64,000 nt of DNA from a bacterium (GTDB lineage: Bacteria > Zhuqueibacterota > Zhuqueibacteria > Residuimicrobiales > Oceaniaggregativiventaceae): assembly GCA_029565675.1 (NCBI GenBank), contig JAKQNP010000021.1, positions 33,630-97,629 of the forward strand. Direction: 5' to 3'. Below the pieces are notes generated by a model. The model searched no databases. It was given only the letters and a program-made list of their open reading frames with translations, and was not told where the DNA came from. Shown here piece by piece: positions 27,236 through 36,825 of the stretch (the first letter of the stretch is position 1; each line of letters begins with the position of its first letter). The position numbers and the translations under genes were made by a program.

Positions 27236-27867
27236 AAAGTTTCCTTTGCCCTGGTTTTGCCCAGTTCATGGCAAATGCGGCCGGCCAGCACAGTTACATC
27301 TTCCGTCGGCAGGGCATGGCGAATGGCCGCCGGCAAGAGAAGATCGGCTGTGGGAGAAAATTCATTATCTCCCGTACGATAAACCAACCCGATCTGCAGC
27401 AACCCGACCACCTGGATACGCGCTCCCAGATCACCGATTGCGAGCGGTTGCCAGTCAAAGCAATCAAGTCGATCCCGCAACCGCTGCAAGTCATTGCCAA
27501 TAGCGCTTACCAGCGGCAGGAGGGAGCGATTGCGAAATGGCTGCCAGTAGAAAAGTCCGCCTGGCAGATCGCGAAAGGAAATCCAGTCATCGTTTTGGCG
27601 CCAGTTCACCTCGCTGAGCAAGAGGTGGAGCAACAACAAACGGTCGACCGGCCTGGCAGGCTGCTCCAGAGACAGGTCCAGCAGCTCCAGCTCCGGCAGA
27701 GTCAAAAGCAGATTTTTGCCGAGAAAGCGAACGCTGCTGCGTTCGTTCTGTGGGGCAGGCAAACCCAATCGCCGACATGCGGCATCCAAATCGCGGCTGC
27801 GCAGCCGTTCGATGGCGAGCTGAAGGGCTTTTGCTTGTCCGTTTTGTTGATTCAGATGGTGTTCCAA
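27232..27867 (-). CDS. DUF3786 protein of the CODH/ACS operon
   Basis: 211 aa. The best start is a TTG at 27867, two nucleotides after the corrinoid-activator stop. No strong ribosome site is visible, so it is probably read by coupling. The pattern FLGKNLLLTLPELELLDL followed by LLLHLLLSEVNW, the FRDLPGG block and the C-terminal PTADLLLPAAIRHALPTEDV suggest DUF3786, a family that occurs mostly beside corrinoid iron-sulphur protein genes in anaerobes. Role not established. Association with RACo suggests help in corrinoid protein maintenance. Confidence 0.75.
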   Translation of the reverse strand: MEHHLNQQNGQAKALQLAIERLRSRDLDAACRRLGLPAPQNERSSVRFLGKNLLLTLPELELLDLSLEQPARPVDRLLLLHLLLSEVNWRQNDDWISFRDLPGGLFYWQPFRNRSLLPLVSAIGNDLQRLRDRLDCFDWQPLAIGDLGARIQVVGLLQIGLVYRTGDNEFSPTADLLLPAAIRHALPTEDVTVLAGRICHELGKTRAKETL

Positions 27868-27869
27868 TT

Positions 27870-29792
27870 CTATGCTTTGTTGCTTGTTGATGCAAGAAAG
27901 GCATGTACTGTCGGAAAAGCGCTGCGTTCGGTATGGGGCAAAAAGAGCGCTCCCGTATAGTGATTCATGTAATTGGCTTCAGTGCTCAATTCGATATAGG
28001 TCATTCGTCTGGCCAGATTGAGTTGGTGTTGGCGGAATTCCTGGGATACCAACACCATATACGCGCCCATGAGCGATGAATTGCCGATATAGCGATATTT
28101 TTCCCGCGGCAGATCGGGCACCAGACCGATGATCATGGCTTTTTCGATATCGAGAAAGCGGCCGAATCCGCCGGCGATATAGATGCTCTGCAGGTCGCTG
28201 AATTGCAGCCCGACTTTTTCCAGCAGCAAGGCACAGGCGGAATAGATCGCGGCTTTGGCGCGGATGATGTTGTCGATGTCGATCTCGCTGAGAGTAATCG
28301 CTTTGCCGTTGGCGCTCTGTTCCGGGGGGACGATGATGTAGCGGGCAATCCGCTCGCTGGTGTCTATGGCCATTGACGGTCGGGAACGGTCGAGTTTGCC
28401 CGCCGCGTCGATCCAACCGTTGACAAAGAGATTGGCGAGCAACGAAATCATGCCGGAGCCGCAAATCCCTCGCGGCCGCACGTTGCCGATCACCTGGCAA
28501 ACCGCTTGCCCGGTCACTGCGTCGATTTCCACCCGCTCGATCGCACCGACTGCGGCGCGCATACCGTGGTCGATGCCGCCGCCCTCAAAAGCCGGACCGG
28601 CGGAACAGGCGCAAGTCAGGAGAAAATCCTGGTTGCCGATAACCAGTTCGCCATTGGTACCCACATCGATGAAAAGATTGACCTGGTCGGTCGGGGTTGC
28701 CAAATCGGTGCACAAAAGCCCGGAGGTGATGTCGCCGCCCACATAGCTTCCCACACACGGCGCGATATAGATCCAGGATTGCGGATTGATCTCGATGCCG
28801 ACCTCCTCGGCGCTCAAATAGGGCGCTTCGAGCAAGGTCGGTGTGTAGGGCTCCAAACGGATATATTCGGGGTTCAAACCCAACAGCAGATGGACCATGG
28901 TTGTATTGCCGGCAATCACGCCGTTGCAGATTTCGCTCGGCAGCACCCCATGGCCGCTGCATACCTGCTTGATCAGCCGATTGATGGTGCGCAAGACCCG
29001 CACGCGCAATTCCTGCAGATGCCCCGGTTTTTGCGCATAATTGATGCGGCTGATCACGTCCAGGCCGCATTCGATCTGATCGTTGTAAGCGGTGCGGGTG
29101 GCGATAATTTTGGCCAGGGGCAGGAAAACCAGTTGCACAGCGATCGTCGTGGTGCCGACATCGACAGAGATGCCATAATGCCGGGTGGTGCGATCACCTG
29201 GCTCGATGTCGATAATATGGTTTCGCTGCGGGGTGCGGATCAGAGTGATGGTGACCTGGCCATTTTCCTGGCGCAACAGATCTGCCGTCGAGCGCAAAAC
29301 GGACAGCGAATAGACCACCTCGGTCTTGCCCCATTCCTTTTGAATGGTACGGGTCAGGCGATCGATATCGGAAAGCCCATGGTCCGCTTGCGGCGGGGGA
29401 ACCTGCACAACCCACTTGAGCGCCAACGGATCATACTGATAGTCTTCCGGCAACAACTCATGGCGGATCAGCTGAATGTCGTCGAGTTCGTCGCTGAATT
29501 TGCCGCCTTCGCGACCGATCGGCTCTTGCACTTCAACCCTCACCGGCGTGTCGAGGATTTTGGTGCGACACGCGAGCACGTAACCTTCGGAGACAGTTGC
29601 AGCCGACAGAACTCCCAGACTGTTTGAATCGACATCGCCGCTCACAATGCGGACGATGCATTTTCCGCAGGTCCCCTTGCCGCCGCACGGGAAATCGATT
29701 TCCACGCCCGCCTGTCGGGCCGCTTCGAGAAGATCGCTGCCCCGCGGCAAATCGATGGTTTGTCCACCGGGTTGAAAAGTGATCAGAGGCAT
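27870..29792 (-). CDS. acsV: Reductive activator of corrinoid protein (RACo-like ASKHA ATPase, DUF4445)
   Basis: 640 aa. The N-terminal [2Fe-2S] ferredoxin domain has Cys at 36, 42, 45 and 75 (CGGKGTCGKC ... LAC). A linker follows, then an actin-like ATPase core: SVDVGTTTIAVQLV and NLFIDVGTNGELVIG phosphate loops, and YIAGGFGRFLDIEKA near the C-terminus. In acetogens this enzyme uses ATP to return accidentally oxidised Co(II) of the corrinoid iron-sulphur protein to Co(I). It lies 28 bp downstream of the large corrinoid-protein subunit gene, its expected partner. The family is also seen with methanol, methylamine and ether O-demethylation systems, but the location fixes the partner here. Confidence 0.9.
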   Translation of the reverse strand: MPLITFQPGGQTIDLPRGSDLLEAARQAGVEIDFPCGGKGTCGKCIVRIVSGDVDSNSLGVLSAATVSEGYVLACRTKILDTPVRVEVQEPIGREGGKFSDELDDIQLIRHELLPEDYQYDPLALKWVVQVPPPQADHGLSDIDRLTRTIQKEWGKTEVVYSLSVLRSTADLLRQENGQVTITLIRTPQRNHIIDIEPGDRTTRHYGISVDVGTTTIAVQLVFLPLAKIIATRTAYNDQIECGLDVISRINYAQKPGHLQELRVRVLRTINRLIKQVCSGHGVLPSEICNGVIAGNTTMVHLLLGLNPEYIRLEPYTPTLLEAPYLSAEEVGIEINPQSWIYIAPCVGSYVGGDITSGLLCTDLATPTDQVNLFIDVGTNGELVIGNQDFLLTCACSAGPAFEGGGIDHGMRAAVGAIERVEIDAVTGQAVCQVIGNVRPRGICGSGMISLLANLFVNGWIDAAGKLDRSRPSMAIDTSERIARYIIVPPEQSANGKAITLSEIDIDNIIRAKAAIYSACALLLEKVGLQFSDLQSIYIAGGFGRFLDIEKAMIIGLVPDLPREKYRYIGNSSLMGAYMVLVSQEFRQHQLNLARRMTYIELSTEANYMNHYTGALFLPHTERSAFPTVHAFLASTSNKA

Positions 29793-29820
29793 AGGGTTAT
29801 CGTACCCTGTTTTGGCTCGG

Positions 29821-31158
29821 TCAATTCAATTTTGCTTTGATAAAACTCTCCAGGTCAGCCGCTTCCTGAGGGCCGACGAGCGCTTGCCAGCCGGGCATGC
29901 TCTCTTCCAGCTCACCGCTGATCTGTGCCACATAACCGGGAATAATGATCTTGCGGCTGCTTACCTGGGATTCGAGATCGATTTCCTTGGCGAATTTGGC
30001 AATTTGCGCGCCGGAAAACTTGCCCGCGGCCCAGGCCGTGAGCACGCTCATGCCTTCGCATTCAGGGACCAACAACCATGCGCTGATCCCAGAATTCTCG
30101 ATTTCGCCCGAGACAATGAAATAGGTCAGAGAAAAATTGGTGGTCACAAAGACCGGAGAATCGGCTTTCGGCTCACCGATCGGATAGAGCTTTGGTTCCA
30201 CCTGGATTGGCTTCTGCGGATCGGTAAAGATGTTCATGCGCAGAGTCATCAACGGCGCCAGCAATGCAGTGTCAAAGGTCGGCAGAACACAGATTCCGCC
30301 GTATTTGCAGATTTCGCCGATCGCTTCGACGGCCGCCGCAAAAAGATCGCCCTTGTCGATAAAATGGATGCCCGGATAGCCGAGCGGTTTAAAATTGTCA
30401 AGAATTGCCGCCCGGCGGGCGATCGTCCGGCTTTGCCACTGCTCAGCCGGCGATTGACTGTGGATGTGGAGCAGCAGCTCGTTGAACCCCTTTTCTTTGA
30501 TCTCGGCAGTCAAGGCCGCCAACTCGTCCAGGCTGTCTGCGGTTACCGCCAAAGCATGACCGAATTCCTGTGCGGTTGCCAGCAATTTTCGGGTCTGGTC
30601 AGCATCCGCGGCCACCAGAACGCTGTTTGAACCGGAGACCGCCTTGCCAGCTGCGCGCAACCCTTCCGGATTGTTGCTGCGCAACACCAATGGCCGCTTC
30701 ACGCTTTCGCGGACTTTATTTGCGATGCGGGCATAGTGCTCTGCATCGCTGCCGGTTTGGGTCACGCAAACCATGTCGATGATCAGCGTTTCGCCGACTC
30801 GCTCCAGTTTGTAGTCGCGAATGTGGGCAAGAATCGTGTCGATGCGCGCCGGATCATCGTTGTCGGCGATGTTGATCGCCAATGCGGTCTGATTGACAAA
30901 AGTCTTTTCGTGGCGGTAGAGAACCGTTTCATCGCCGAGCTTGAGCGATTTGGTTTCTCCCAACTCGAGCAGTTTTACCGGTGGTTCGCTCGCTGCGCCC
31001 AGAACTCGTTTTGCCTCTTCCGAGGCATATGGACATTGGGAGAGATCTGCTTTTTTGGCGGCCAGTTTCATGGCAAAGGCCAGACAGGTGTTTGAGCCGC
31101 ACTCTTTGCAGTTGGTTTTGGGCAACAGTTTTTGTATCTGCAAGCCGGTCAGCGCCAT
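29821..31158 (-). CDS. acsC: Corrinoid iron-sulphur protein large subunit (CODH/ACS gamma)
   Basis: 445 aa, normal length. The N-terminal [4Fe-4S] binding motif C17-x2-C20-x4-C25-x16-C42 (TNCKECGSNTC ... SQC) is intact. The central TIM barrel and the C-terminal cobalamin-binding fold (FVTTNFSLTYFIVSGEIE, PGYVAQISGELEE) follow. This subunit carries the corrinoid that receives a methyl group and passes it to acetyl-CoA synthase. Its usual partner, the small subunit, is not a separate gene here but is fused to ACS just upstream. The gap between the two is 83 bp and looks empty. It should work as a cytosolic heterodimer. Confidence 0.93.
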   Translation of the reverse strand: MALTGLQIQKLLPKTNCKECGSNTCLAFAMKLAAKKADLSQCPYASEEAKRVLGAASEPPVKLLELGETKSLKLGDETVLYRHEKTFVNQTALAINIADNDDPARIDTILAHIRDYKLERVGETLIIDMVCVTQTGSDAEHYARIANKVRESVKRPLVLRSNNPEGLRAAGKAVSGSNSVLVAADADQTRKLLATAQEFGHALAVTADSLDELAALTAEIKEKGFNELLLHIHSQSPAEQWQSRTIARRAAILDNFKPLGYPGIHFIDKGDLFAAAVEAIGEICKYGGICVLPTFDTALLAPLMTLRMNIFTDPQKPIQVEPKLYPIGEPKADSPVFVTTNFSLTYFIVSGEIENSGISAWLLVPECEGMSVLTAWAAGKFSGAQIAKFAKEIDLESQVSSRKIIIPGYVAQISGELEESMPGWQALVGPQEAADLESFIKAKLN

Positions 31159-31241
31159 ATCTCATCGTCCTTATACTGGTTATGGATCCGCGATCTGAGC
31201 GCGGATCCCATTCCTGTTGTTTCTTGATGCCCAGGTTGCGG

Positions 31242-34200
31242 CTATCTTTTGTCGAGCAATCGGCTGATGCTCTTTTTCAAGGTCTGCACGGTTTGTGGGT
31301 GGTAGCAGATCAGGATATCGGCTCCAGCAAAGAGAAAACTCTGTGCCGTGGCGATTTCCCAGAGCGCAGCGCGTTTGCCCAACTCGCCCCATTGCGGGAA
31401 ATCCGTCTCCAGAGCCCGGAATTCCTTGATTTTGATGCATTCCTGGCCCGGCGACAGGATCATCGGTCCGGCGAGCATCTTGTCGCCGTTCAGGCCGGTA
31501 TAGCGGATGCGCTCCATCACTGAATAGGTATACTCGATACCATATCCCACCGCACCGGTCATCGGATCCATGACAATCTGCTCGGGCTTGACGTCCATGT
31601 TGGTGAGCAGAATATTCATCTGCTTCGCAATATTCACATCGATCGGGCTCTGTGAAACCACCGCATGGCCGTAGGCGATCGCGGCTCCGGCAATGGTGCG
31701 GTAATTGTCCTGCTCAACCCAGTTGAGCAACAGATTTTCACCGGCACAGGCCTGCGCAACCGCTTTGAGTACCTGGTTGTTGCGCTCGAAGTGGCTGTGG
31801 CCGGTGATGATCAGGGGAACATCGACTGCAGCCAAAACCTGCTTGACCAGTTCGACAGCTTGCTCGGGAGTCCGGTCGCCCTTTTCCGGGTGGGTGCCTT
31901 CCAGACGCACGCTGATCAGGTCAGCGCCGTATTGTTCAACACAGCGGCGGGCCATCTCAGCCGGCTGCTGCAACAGGTCGCCATAGATTTCGCGCAGCAC
32001 CGCAGGATATTTTTCACTGATGTTATCGAAAACTTCCATGGCAAACAGCGGGCGATTCGGCATCTCGCCTTCCCAGAGATGAAACGGCATGGCGGTTTCG
32101 CCGCCGATCGTATAGGTTTTGCCTCGTGTGCCGCCTTGCTCGCGGGTGGCCCCAAGTTTGACCATCCAGATCGGCACTTCGCATTTTTCTCTGCGGATGG
32201 CAAAGGATGCCACTGAGCCGATACGTTCCGCCGCAGTCGCTTCCTCAATTCCTGCATCAGCACCCTTTGTGGCAGGTGCAGGTGGTGCTGCGGCAGCCGC
32301 CGCTGCAGCCGGCGGTGCAGCGGTGACGGTTGCAGAGGAGTAAGACGGCATCTCCTGGTCGAGGAATTTTTCTCCCAGTGTTTGAATGATCCCGCGCACA
32401 ATGTCGCGGGTCAGCGATTGTTTGACCTCATCGACGATTTCCCGTTTGATCGATTCTTTCAAGTGGGCGAGCTGTTCAGGCGTCATGGTTTGCTCCTCGC
32501 TATCGGTGCGCTCGGCGATGGGTTCTGCTCCCGCTTCTGCCGGGTGCGCGACTGCAGCTGCTGCAATGGACCCGACGGGCGATTCCGCTTTTGCGGCATC
32601 CGCCAATAACGTGATATCAGGCATTTCCAGCGCGGGATGGCCGACTTTTATCATATAGTCCCGCACAGCCAGGGCATCGGAGGCAATGGTTTCATCTGCG
32701 ATTTTATCCAGCAGATCCGGTACTCCCTGTTCGGCAAATCTTTTCTGCAAATCCTCGCCTAAAAGGGTCTTGAGCTCTTTGGTCATCCAGACCAGACGGC
32801 GATGACCGCCATCGGCAAAGAGAAATTTTTTCGAGGTGAGGAAGATCTTGCCGCAGCCCATAAAGCCCGGGGTTTGTTGACCGCCGCCGACGGTTCCGGC
32901 AAGGGTGGAAAAACTCATGCCGACTGGCGTGTCCTCCAGATATTCGCGGTTGACAGCCATGATGCCGTTGCATTCCGGCAAATAGGCGCAGATCACTTCA
33001 AAACAGCCGCAGCTGGTCATTGGCCGATCCATGATCGAGTAAGCGCAAAAACTCTGCACGGTCTTGTGGCTGTTGGTGTAGACGTATTCATCCACACCCT
33101 GCCAGATCCCGCGGATCGGATCCAGACATTCGCCTTTTTTGACCGGTTGGTTGGGGCCGGTCTCGTCGATTTCAAAGGCAGCTTTGCCGTCCAGCCAGTT
33201 GTATGCCCCGCACAAACCCAGCCGTTCCGGAGTGATGATACAGACATGGTTGGGGGCAAAGGACTGACAGAGCAGACAGCTGTAAAAAGTGTCCACTGAA
33301 TCATCAGTCATCGATTCCAGGCGCCGGTTGCGCTCGTCATAGACCTTGCGGGCGACGGCCAGGCGTTTTTCCACCTCGGACAATTCGGTGATCAGGGTAA
33401 CCTTGACCTTGTCGACGATTGCGGGATAGTCGGAGATAAATTTGGCGTGAATGATTTCGCCGTAATCCTTGAGGCGCAATCCCTTGGCAAACCCGCTCCT
33501 GGAAATCCGGGTCCAGACAATATCGCGTTGACCCATGTGCCAGATGCCTTCGGCGCCGTTGACCAGATGGTGGATTTGGCGTTCGAGGATCGGCTCGAAA
33601 TCGGTCTGCATCTTGCGTCCGGCAACCTCTACCCAGATCGCCAACGGCAGCGCAGCTCCGGGCTCAACGCTATCGATATCCGGCCCGATGATCTCGATTT
33701 CGCCATCGTTGATCTCGTCCATTTCCGCGGAAGTGACGAATTCAAAAGCCGGGGTACGGTTGCCGCCGAATTCCACCTGCACATCGGTTTTGCGGATGCG
33801 TTCACCTTCAAAGGCCGGACCGTATGGCACCGGAATCGGGACTTTGGTGATCTTTATTTTACAGCCCCTCACTTCGAGCGCTTTTTCGACCATCTGGTCA
33901 TGCGGCACATTCGATACCACATGTTCATAGGTACAGACACCGGTCGGCAGAATTTGTGGAATTGGTGTATCGGCGATGACCGGAAATCCATAGTTGATGG
34001 CGCCGGCCGCTGCCGCGTATTTGTCCGGAGTGACCTCGCCCAGGGCCAAAACAAAGGCAAAGATTCGGTTTTTGTTGTACTTGAGATTGCGCTCAAAATC
34101 GCCTGGTTTAACACCGCCAAAAGAGAGTGCAGCGCGGTTGGCAAATCCCAGGGCATAGATCAGCGCTGAAACGTCGTTGCCAAAAGGCACCAGCCGTGTT

Positions 34201-34787
34201 TCCCAGCCGAGTTGCACACCCTCTTCGGCGAGTTGCCGGGCAAAATGGTGTCCGTTGAGACCACCGCCCATAAAAACATAGATGTTTTTTTCCTGCAATT
34301 CGCGGGCGATTTTGACCGCCATGGCATTGTTCGGCGCTGCACCGGTGACGGCGGCAAATCCGGGTGCCGTGCCGTCGACGAATTCAATGCCGCGTTCCCG
34401 CAGGATGACATCATTGGCCGCGCCCAGCCAGATGTCGTCCACCGGGTTGGGCCCAATGAGATATTTACATGCTTCGATGATTTCACAGGCGAACAAGGCC
34501 GCCACCCCTGCGTCCAACGCATTGCCGAGATAGGGCAACCAGACCCGCTCGGATGGCCGCGCGGGCAGCAGCTCCTTGGCCAGGCGAAGAATATGGCGCA
34601 AGTCGGCTAGGGTGTTCACCGCTTCGCCGGTAAACGAATAGATGACCGGCAGATAATAAGCCGTGTCCGGGAATGCGACGGCCTGGGATTCGCCTTTCTG
34701 GGAGATCGCCTCATCGAGTTTGGCTTCTGCACGGGCTACCCATTCGACCGCTCCATCGATTGCACTGCTGCAGATCAGCTTAGACAT
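31242..34787 (-). CDS. acsB: Fusion of acetyl-CoA synthase (ACS beta) and corrinoid-protein small subunit
   Basis: 1181 aa in one open frame. Residues 1 to about 735 are a full bacterial ACS: FPDTAYYLPVIYSFTG at the N-terminus, and A-cluster cysteines C504, C507, C516, C526, C593 and C595, with spacing like that of Moorella AcsB. Residues about 736-767 are a low-complexity linker. Residues 768-810 form a charged helix and 817-845 a Pro/Ala-rich tether. Residues about 865-1181 are the small corrinoid-protein subunit (AcsD/CdhD barrel: VPIWMVKLGATREQGGTRGKTY, MDPMTGAVGYGIEYTYS). The gene overlaps the CODH stop by 8 nt. An internal start at 32486 has a strong ribosome site, so a free small subunit may also be made. 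Confidence 0.9.
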   Translation of the reverse strand: MSKLICSSAIDGAVEWVARAEAKLDEAISQKGESQAVAFPDTAYYLPVIYSFTGEAVNTLADLRHILRLAKELLPARPSERVWLPYLGNALDAGVAALFACEIIEACKYLIGPNPVDDIWLGAANDVILRERGIEFVDGTAPGFAAVTGAAPNNAMAVKIARELQEKNIYVFMGGGLNGHHFARQLAEEGVQLGWETRLVPFGNDVSALIYALGFANRAALSFGGVKPGDFERNLKYNKNRIFAFVLALGEVTPDKYAAAAGAINYGFPVIADTPIPQILPTGVCTYEHVVSNVPHDQMVEKALEVRGCKIKITKVPIPVPYGPAFEGERIRKTDVQVEFGGNRTPAFEFVTSAEMDEINDGEIEIIGPDIDSVEPGAALPLAIWVEVAGRKMQTDFEPILERQIHHLVNGAEGIWHMGQRDIVWTRISRSGFAKGLRLKDYGEIIHAKFISDYPAIVDKVKVTLITELSEVEKRLAVARKVYDERNRRLESMTDDSVDTFYSCLLCQSFAPNHVCIITPERLGLCGAYNWLDGKAAFEIDETGPNQPVKKGECLDPIRGIWQGVDEYVYTNSHKTVQSFCAYSIMDRPMTSCGCFEVICAYLPECNGIMAVNREYLEDTPVGMSFSTLAGTVGGGQQTPGFMGCGKIFLTSKKFLFADGGHRRLVWMTKELKTLLGEDLQKRFAEQGVPDLLDKIADETIASDALAVRDYMIKVGHPALEMPDITLLADAAKAESPVGSIAAAAVAHPAEAGAEPIAERTDSEEQTMTPEQLAHLKESIKREIVDEVKQSLTRDIVRGIIQTLGEKFLDQEMPSYSSATVTAAPPAAAAAAAAPPAPATKGADAGIEEATAAERIGSVASFAIRREKCEVPIWMVKLGATREQGGTRGKTYTIGGETAMPFHLWEGEMPNRPLFAMEVFDNISEKYPAVLREIYGDLLQQPAEMARRCVEQYGADLISVRLEGTHPEKGDRTPEQAVELVKQVLAAVDVPLIITGHSHFERNNQVLKAVAQACAGENLLLNWVEQDNYRTIAGAAIAYGHAVVSQSPIDVNIAKQMNILLTNMDVKPEQIVMDPMTGAVGYGIEYTYSVMERIRYTGLNGDKMLAGPMILSPGQECIKIKEFRALETDFPQWGELGKRAALWEIATAQSFLFAGADILICYHPQTVQTLKKSISRLLDKR
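32484..32499 (-). promoter_or_regulatory. Internal Shine-Dalgarno and in-frame ATG inside the ACS-AcsD fusion gene
   Basis: On the minus strand GAGGAG is followed after six nucleotides (CAAACC) by ATG at 32486-32484, in frame with the fusion (Met768). Starting here would give a 414-aa protein: a helix, the Pro/Ala tether and the whole small corrinoid-protein subunit. The site falls exactly in the linker, as would a remnant of a once separate gene or a used second start. The sequence is seen; usage is inferred. Confidence 0.6.
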
Positions 34788-36729
34788 CCAGCGCTCTCCT
34801 ATCTTTCATGTCATACAGCTTGCGTTCCGCTTTTTTATCGATTCCAAGTTTGCCGCGCGCAGCATCGAGAAGCGACATAATCTTTTCCGTGGCTTGCTTT
34901 GCATCAGAACAGACATGAAACGAAGCGCCGAACAATTCCCGCGCCTGTTCGTTGAGGAAATGGCTGACGTTCTCAGACCCGGAAATGTGAAAGGGATGGC
35001 CGAGAATGACATCTATGCCTGAAGCGACAAAATAGCAACCGATCGAGACGGCTTTTTCGCTCATCCACTCTGGCGCCACGCCGACCGCCGGGACCTGCGA
35101 AAGGTCATCGCCCAACCCGCCTTCGCGCACGATCTCCGTGGCGGCCTCGAGGATGCGGGAGTTGTCCACGCAGCTCCCCATGTGCAGAATCGGCGGAATG
35201 CCGACCGCTTCGCAAACTTCGCGCAAACCGCTGCCGGCATGGTCCAGTGCGGTTTCCGGCGTCAAACGACCCTGCTTGGCTGACGCGATGGCCGCACAAC
35301 CGGTTTTCAGCACCAGCACGTTTTGTTTGATCAGCTCCTCAGTCAGGGTGTTGATATAGTCGTCGAGTTTCTCCTTGGCGTTGTTGCAGCCGACGATGCC
35401 GACCACTCCTTTGATGCGGCCTTGCATGATCGCATCGTTGAGCGGCCGAAAGGAAGCGCGGTACCTGCCGCCCAGCATATACTTGATCGCATCGACGCTG
35501 AAGCCGGCCACCAGTGGTTTGGTTTCCGACGGGATGACGACCTTTTGAGGGTCCCGGTTCTGGTAATTGTCAATCGCCAGTTTGATGATCGCCTTGGCCG
35601 ATTCCAGGGGATCATCGCCGTTAAAGGGCAGGTGGGTGGCACCCGCAGTCATCGCCAGTTCTGAAGTCGAAACGATGCGCGTGTGATAAGACGCCGCCAC
35701 TTGCGGCAGACTGGGCATGCAGCATTGCACATCGATGATCATGACTTCCACCGCACCGGTGACAATGGCCAGTTCCTGCTGTAAAAAATTGCCGGCGACC
35801 GGAATCCCGTGGCGCATCAAGATTTCATTGGCTGTACAGCAGATGCCGGCCAGGGTGACGCCTTCTGCGCCGACATCTTTGGCCGCTTGCACAATCTCCG
35901 GCGATCGCACCGCCACTGCCAACATTTCCGAAAGTTCCGGTTCGTGACCGTGCACGAGCAGGTTGACAGTGTTCTTGCCCAAAACACCGAGATTGGACTG
36001 GCTGCGCACCGGGACAGGGGTGCCGAACAGGATGTCGGAGGCCATGGTGGCAATCCGTGAACCTCCCCAACCATCTGCCAGGGCAGTGCGGAATGCCTGC
36101 AGCAGCAAATGCCGATACTCGTGATCCACACCCATATGGGTGCGGTGCATCGATTCGACGATCATCCGATCGATTCCTTGCGGCGCGACTTGATGGGTTT
36201 TCCACCAGGCCTGCTGTTTTTCAGGAGCCAGGGACAAGGTCTTGAGAAGTTCTTCCTGCGCAGTGAACTCGGCCAGAAAAAGGTCGACCAATTCGAGTGC
36301 AATTTCGTTGTCGCTGCGACCCTGGGTTTCCACCCCGTACGCCTTGGCGCTTCGATAAAGAGCTCTGCTGTCCTTGATTTGATAACCATTGCCCTGGCCT
36401 TCGGCCACTTTTTTCAGCCGCAGCACCAGATGGCGGCTGTGATCGGAGTGCGCCGCAGCGCCGCCGACCACCTCGCGCAAAAAATTGCGCGCCACTATGG
36501 TGTCGGCGTTGGCGCCGCATACCCCATAGGGCGATTTTGCAGTGATCCGGCAAGGACCCATGTGACAGATTCGACAACAAATGCCGCCGGTCCCAAACTT
36601 GCAAGTGACTTTTTGCAGATCGGCACGGTCGAAACATGTTTCAACACAGTCAACCCCGGCTTTCGAAAGCACCTGCAGCGATGCAGGGTCCGATACCCGC
36701 TCATGAACTGCAACTGTTTCATTTCCCAT
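34780..36729 (-). CDS. acsA: Anaerobic Ni-dependent CO dehydrogenase catalytic subunit (CODH/ACS alpha)
   Basis: 649 aa. The start taken is ATG 36729 (AAGG upstream); a TTG one codon earlier is also possible. N-terminal cysteines C28, C32, C43, C51, C52, C55, C60 and C71 supply the D- and B-cluster ligands (CVETCF, GICCRICHMGPC). C-cluster landmarks follow: VHGHEPE (His), GICCTANE, VQCCMP, VGCNNAKEK, TGCAAIA and MGSCVDNSR. It interconverts CO2 and CO and channels CO to the A-cluster of the fused ACS encoded just downstream, with which it overlaps by 8 nt. Bacterial AcsA/CooS type, full length. Two CooC nickel chaperones precede it. Confidence 0.95.
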   Translation of the reverse strand: MGNETVAVHERVSDPASLQVLSKAGVDCVETCFDRADLQKVTCKFGTGGICCRICHMGPCRITAKSPYGVCGANADTIVARNFLREVVGGAAAHSDHSRHLVLRLKKVAEGQGNGYQIKDSRALYRSAKAYGVETQGRSDNEIALELVDLFLAEFTAQEELLKTLSLAPEKQQAWWKTHQVAPQGIDRMIVESMHRTHMGVDHEYRHLLLQAFRTALADGWGGSRIATMASDILFGTPVPVRSQSNLGVLGKNTVNLLVHGHEPELSEMLAVAVRSPEIVQAAKDVGAEGVTLAGICCTANEILMRHGIPVAGNFLQQELAIVTGAVEVMIIDVQCCMPSLPQVAASYHTRIVSTSELAMTAGATHLPFNGDDPLESAKAIIKLAIDNYQNRDPQKVVIPSETKPLVAGFSVDAIKYMLGGRYRASFRPLNDAIMQGRIKGVVGIVGCNNAKEKLDDYINTLTEELIKQNVLVLKTGCAAIASAKQGRLTPETALDHAGSGLREVCEAVGIPPILHMGSCVDNSRILEAATEIVREGGLGDDLSQVPAVGVAPEWMSEKAVSIGCYFVASGIDVILGHPFHISGSENVSHFLNEQARELFGASFHVCSDAKQATEKIMSLLDAARGKLGIDKKAERKLYDMKDRRALDV

Positions 36730-36825
36730 CAAATCCTTCTCCTGGCATTGTGCATCGCTGCTCGAAAACGCCGCGATGTCGATCGCTGAAACGTTTTCGA
36801 TGGCTTGGCATGGCTCTTTGCTCTT

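Noticed and set aside
28506..29627. 373-aa plus-strand open frame opposite RACo
   Set aside because: Antisense shadow. The minus strand carries the ferredoxin and actin-like ATPase motifs.
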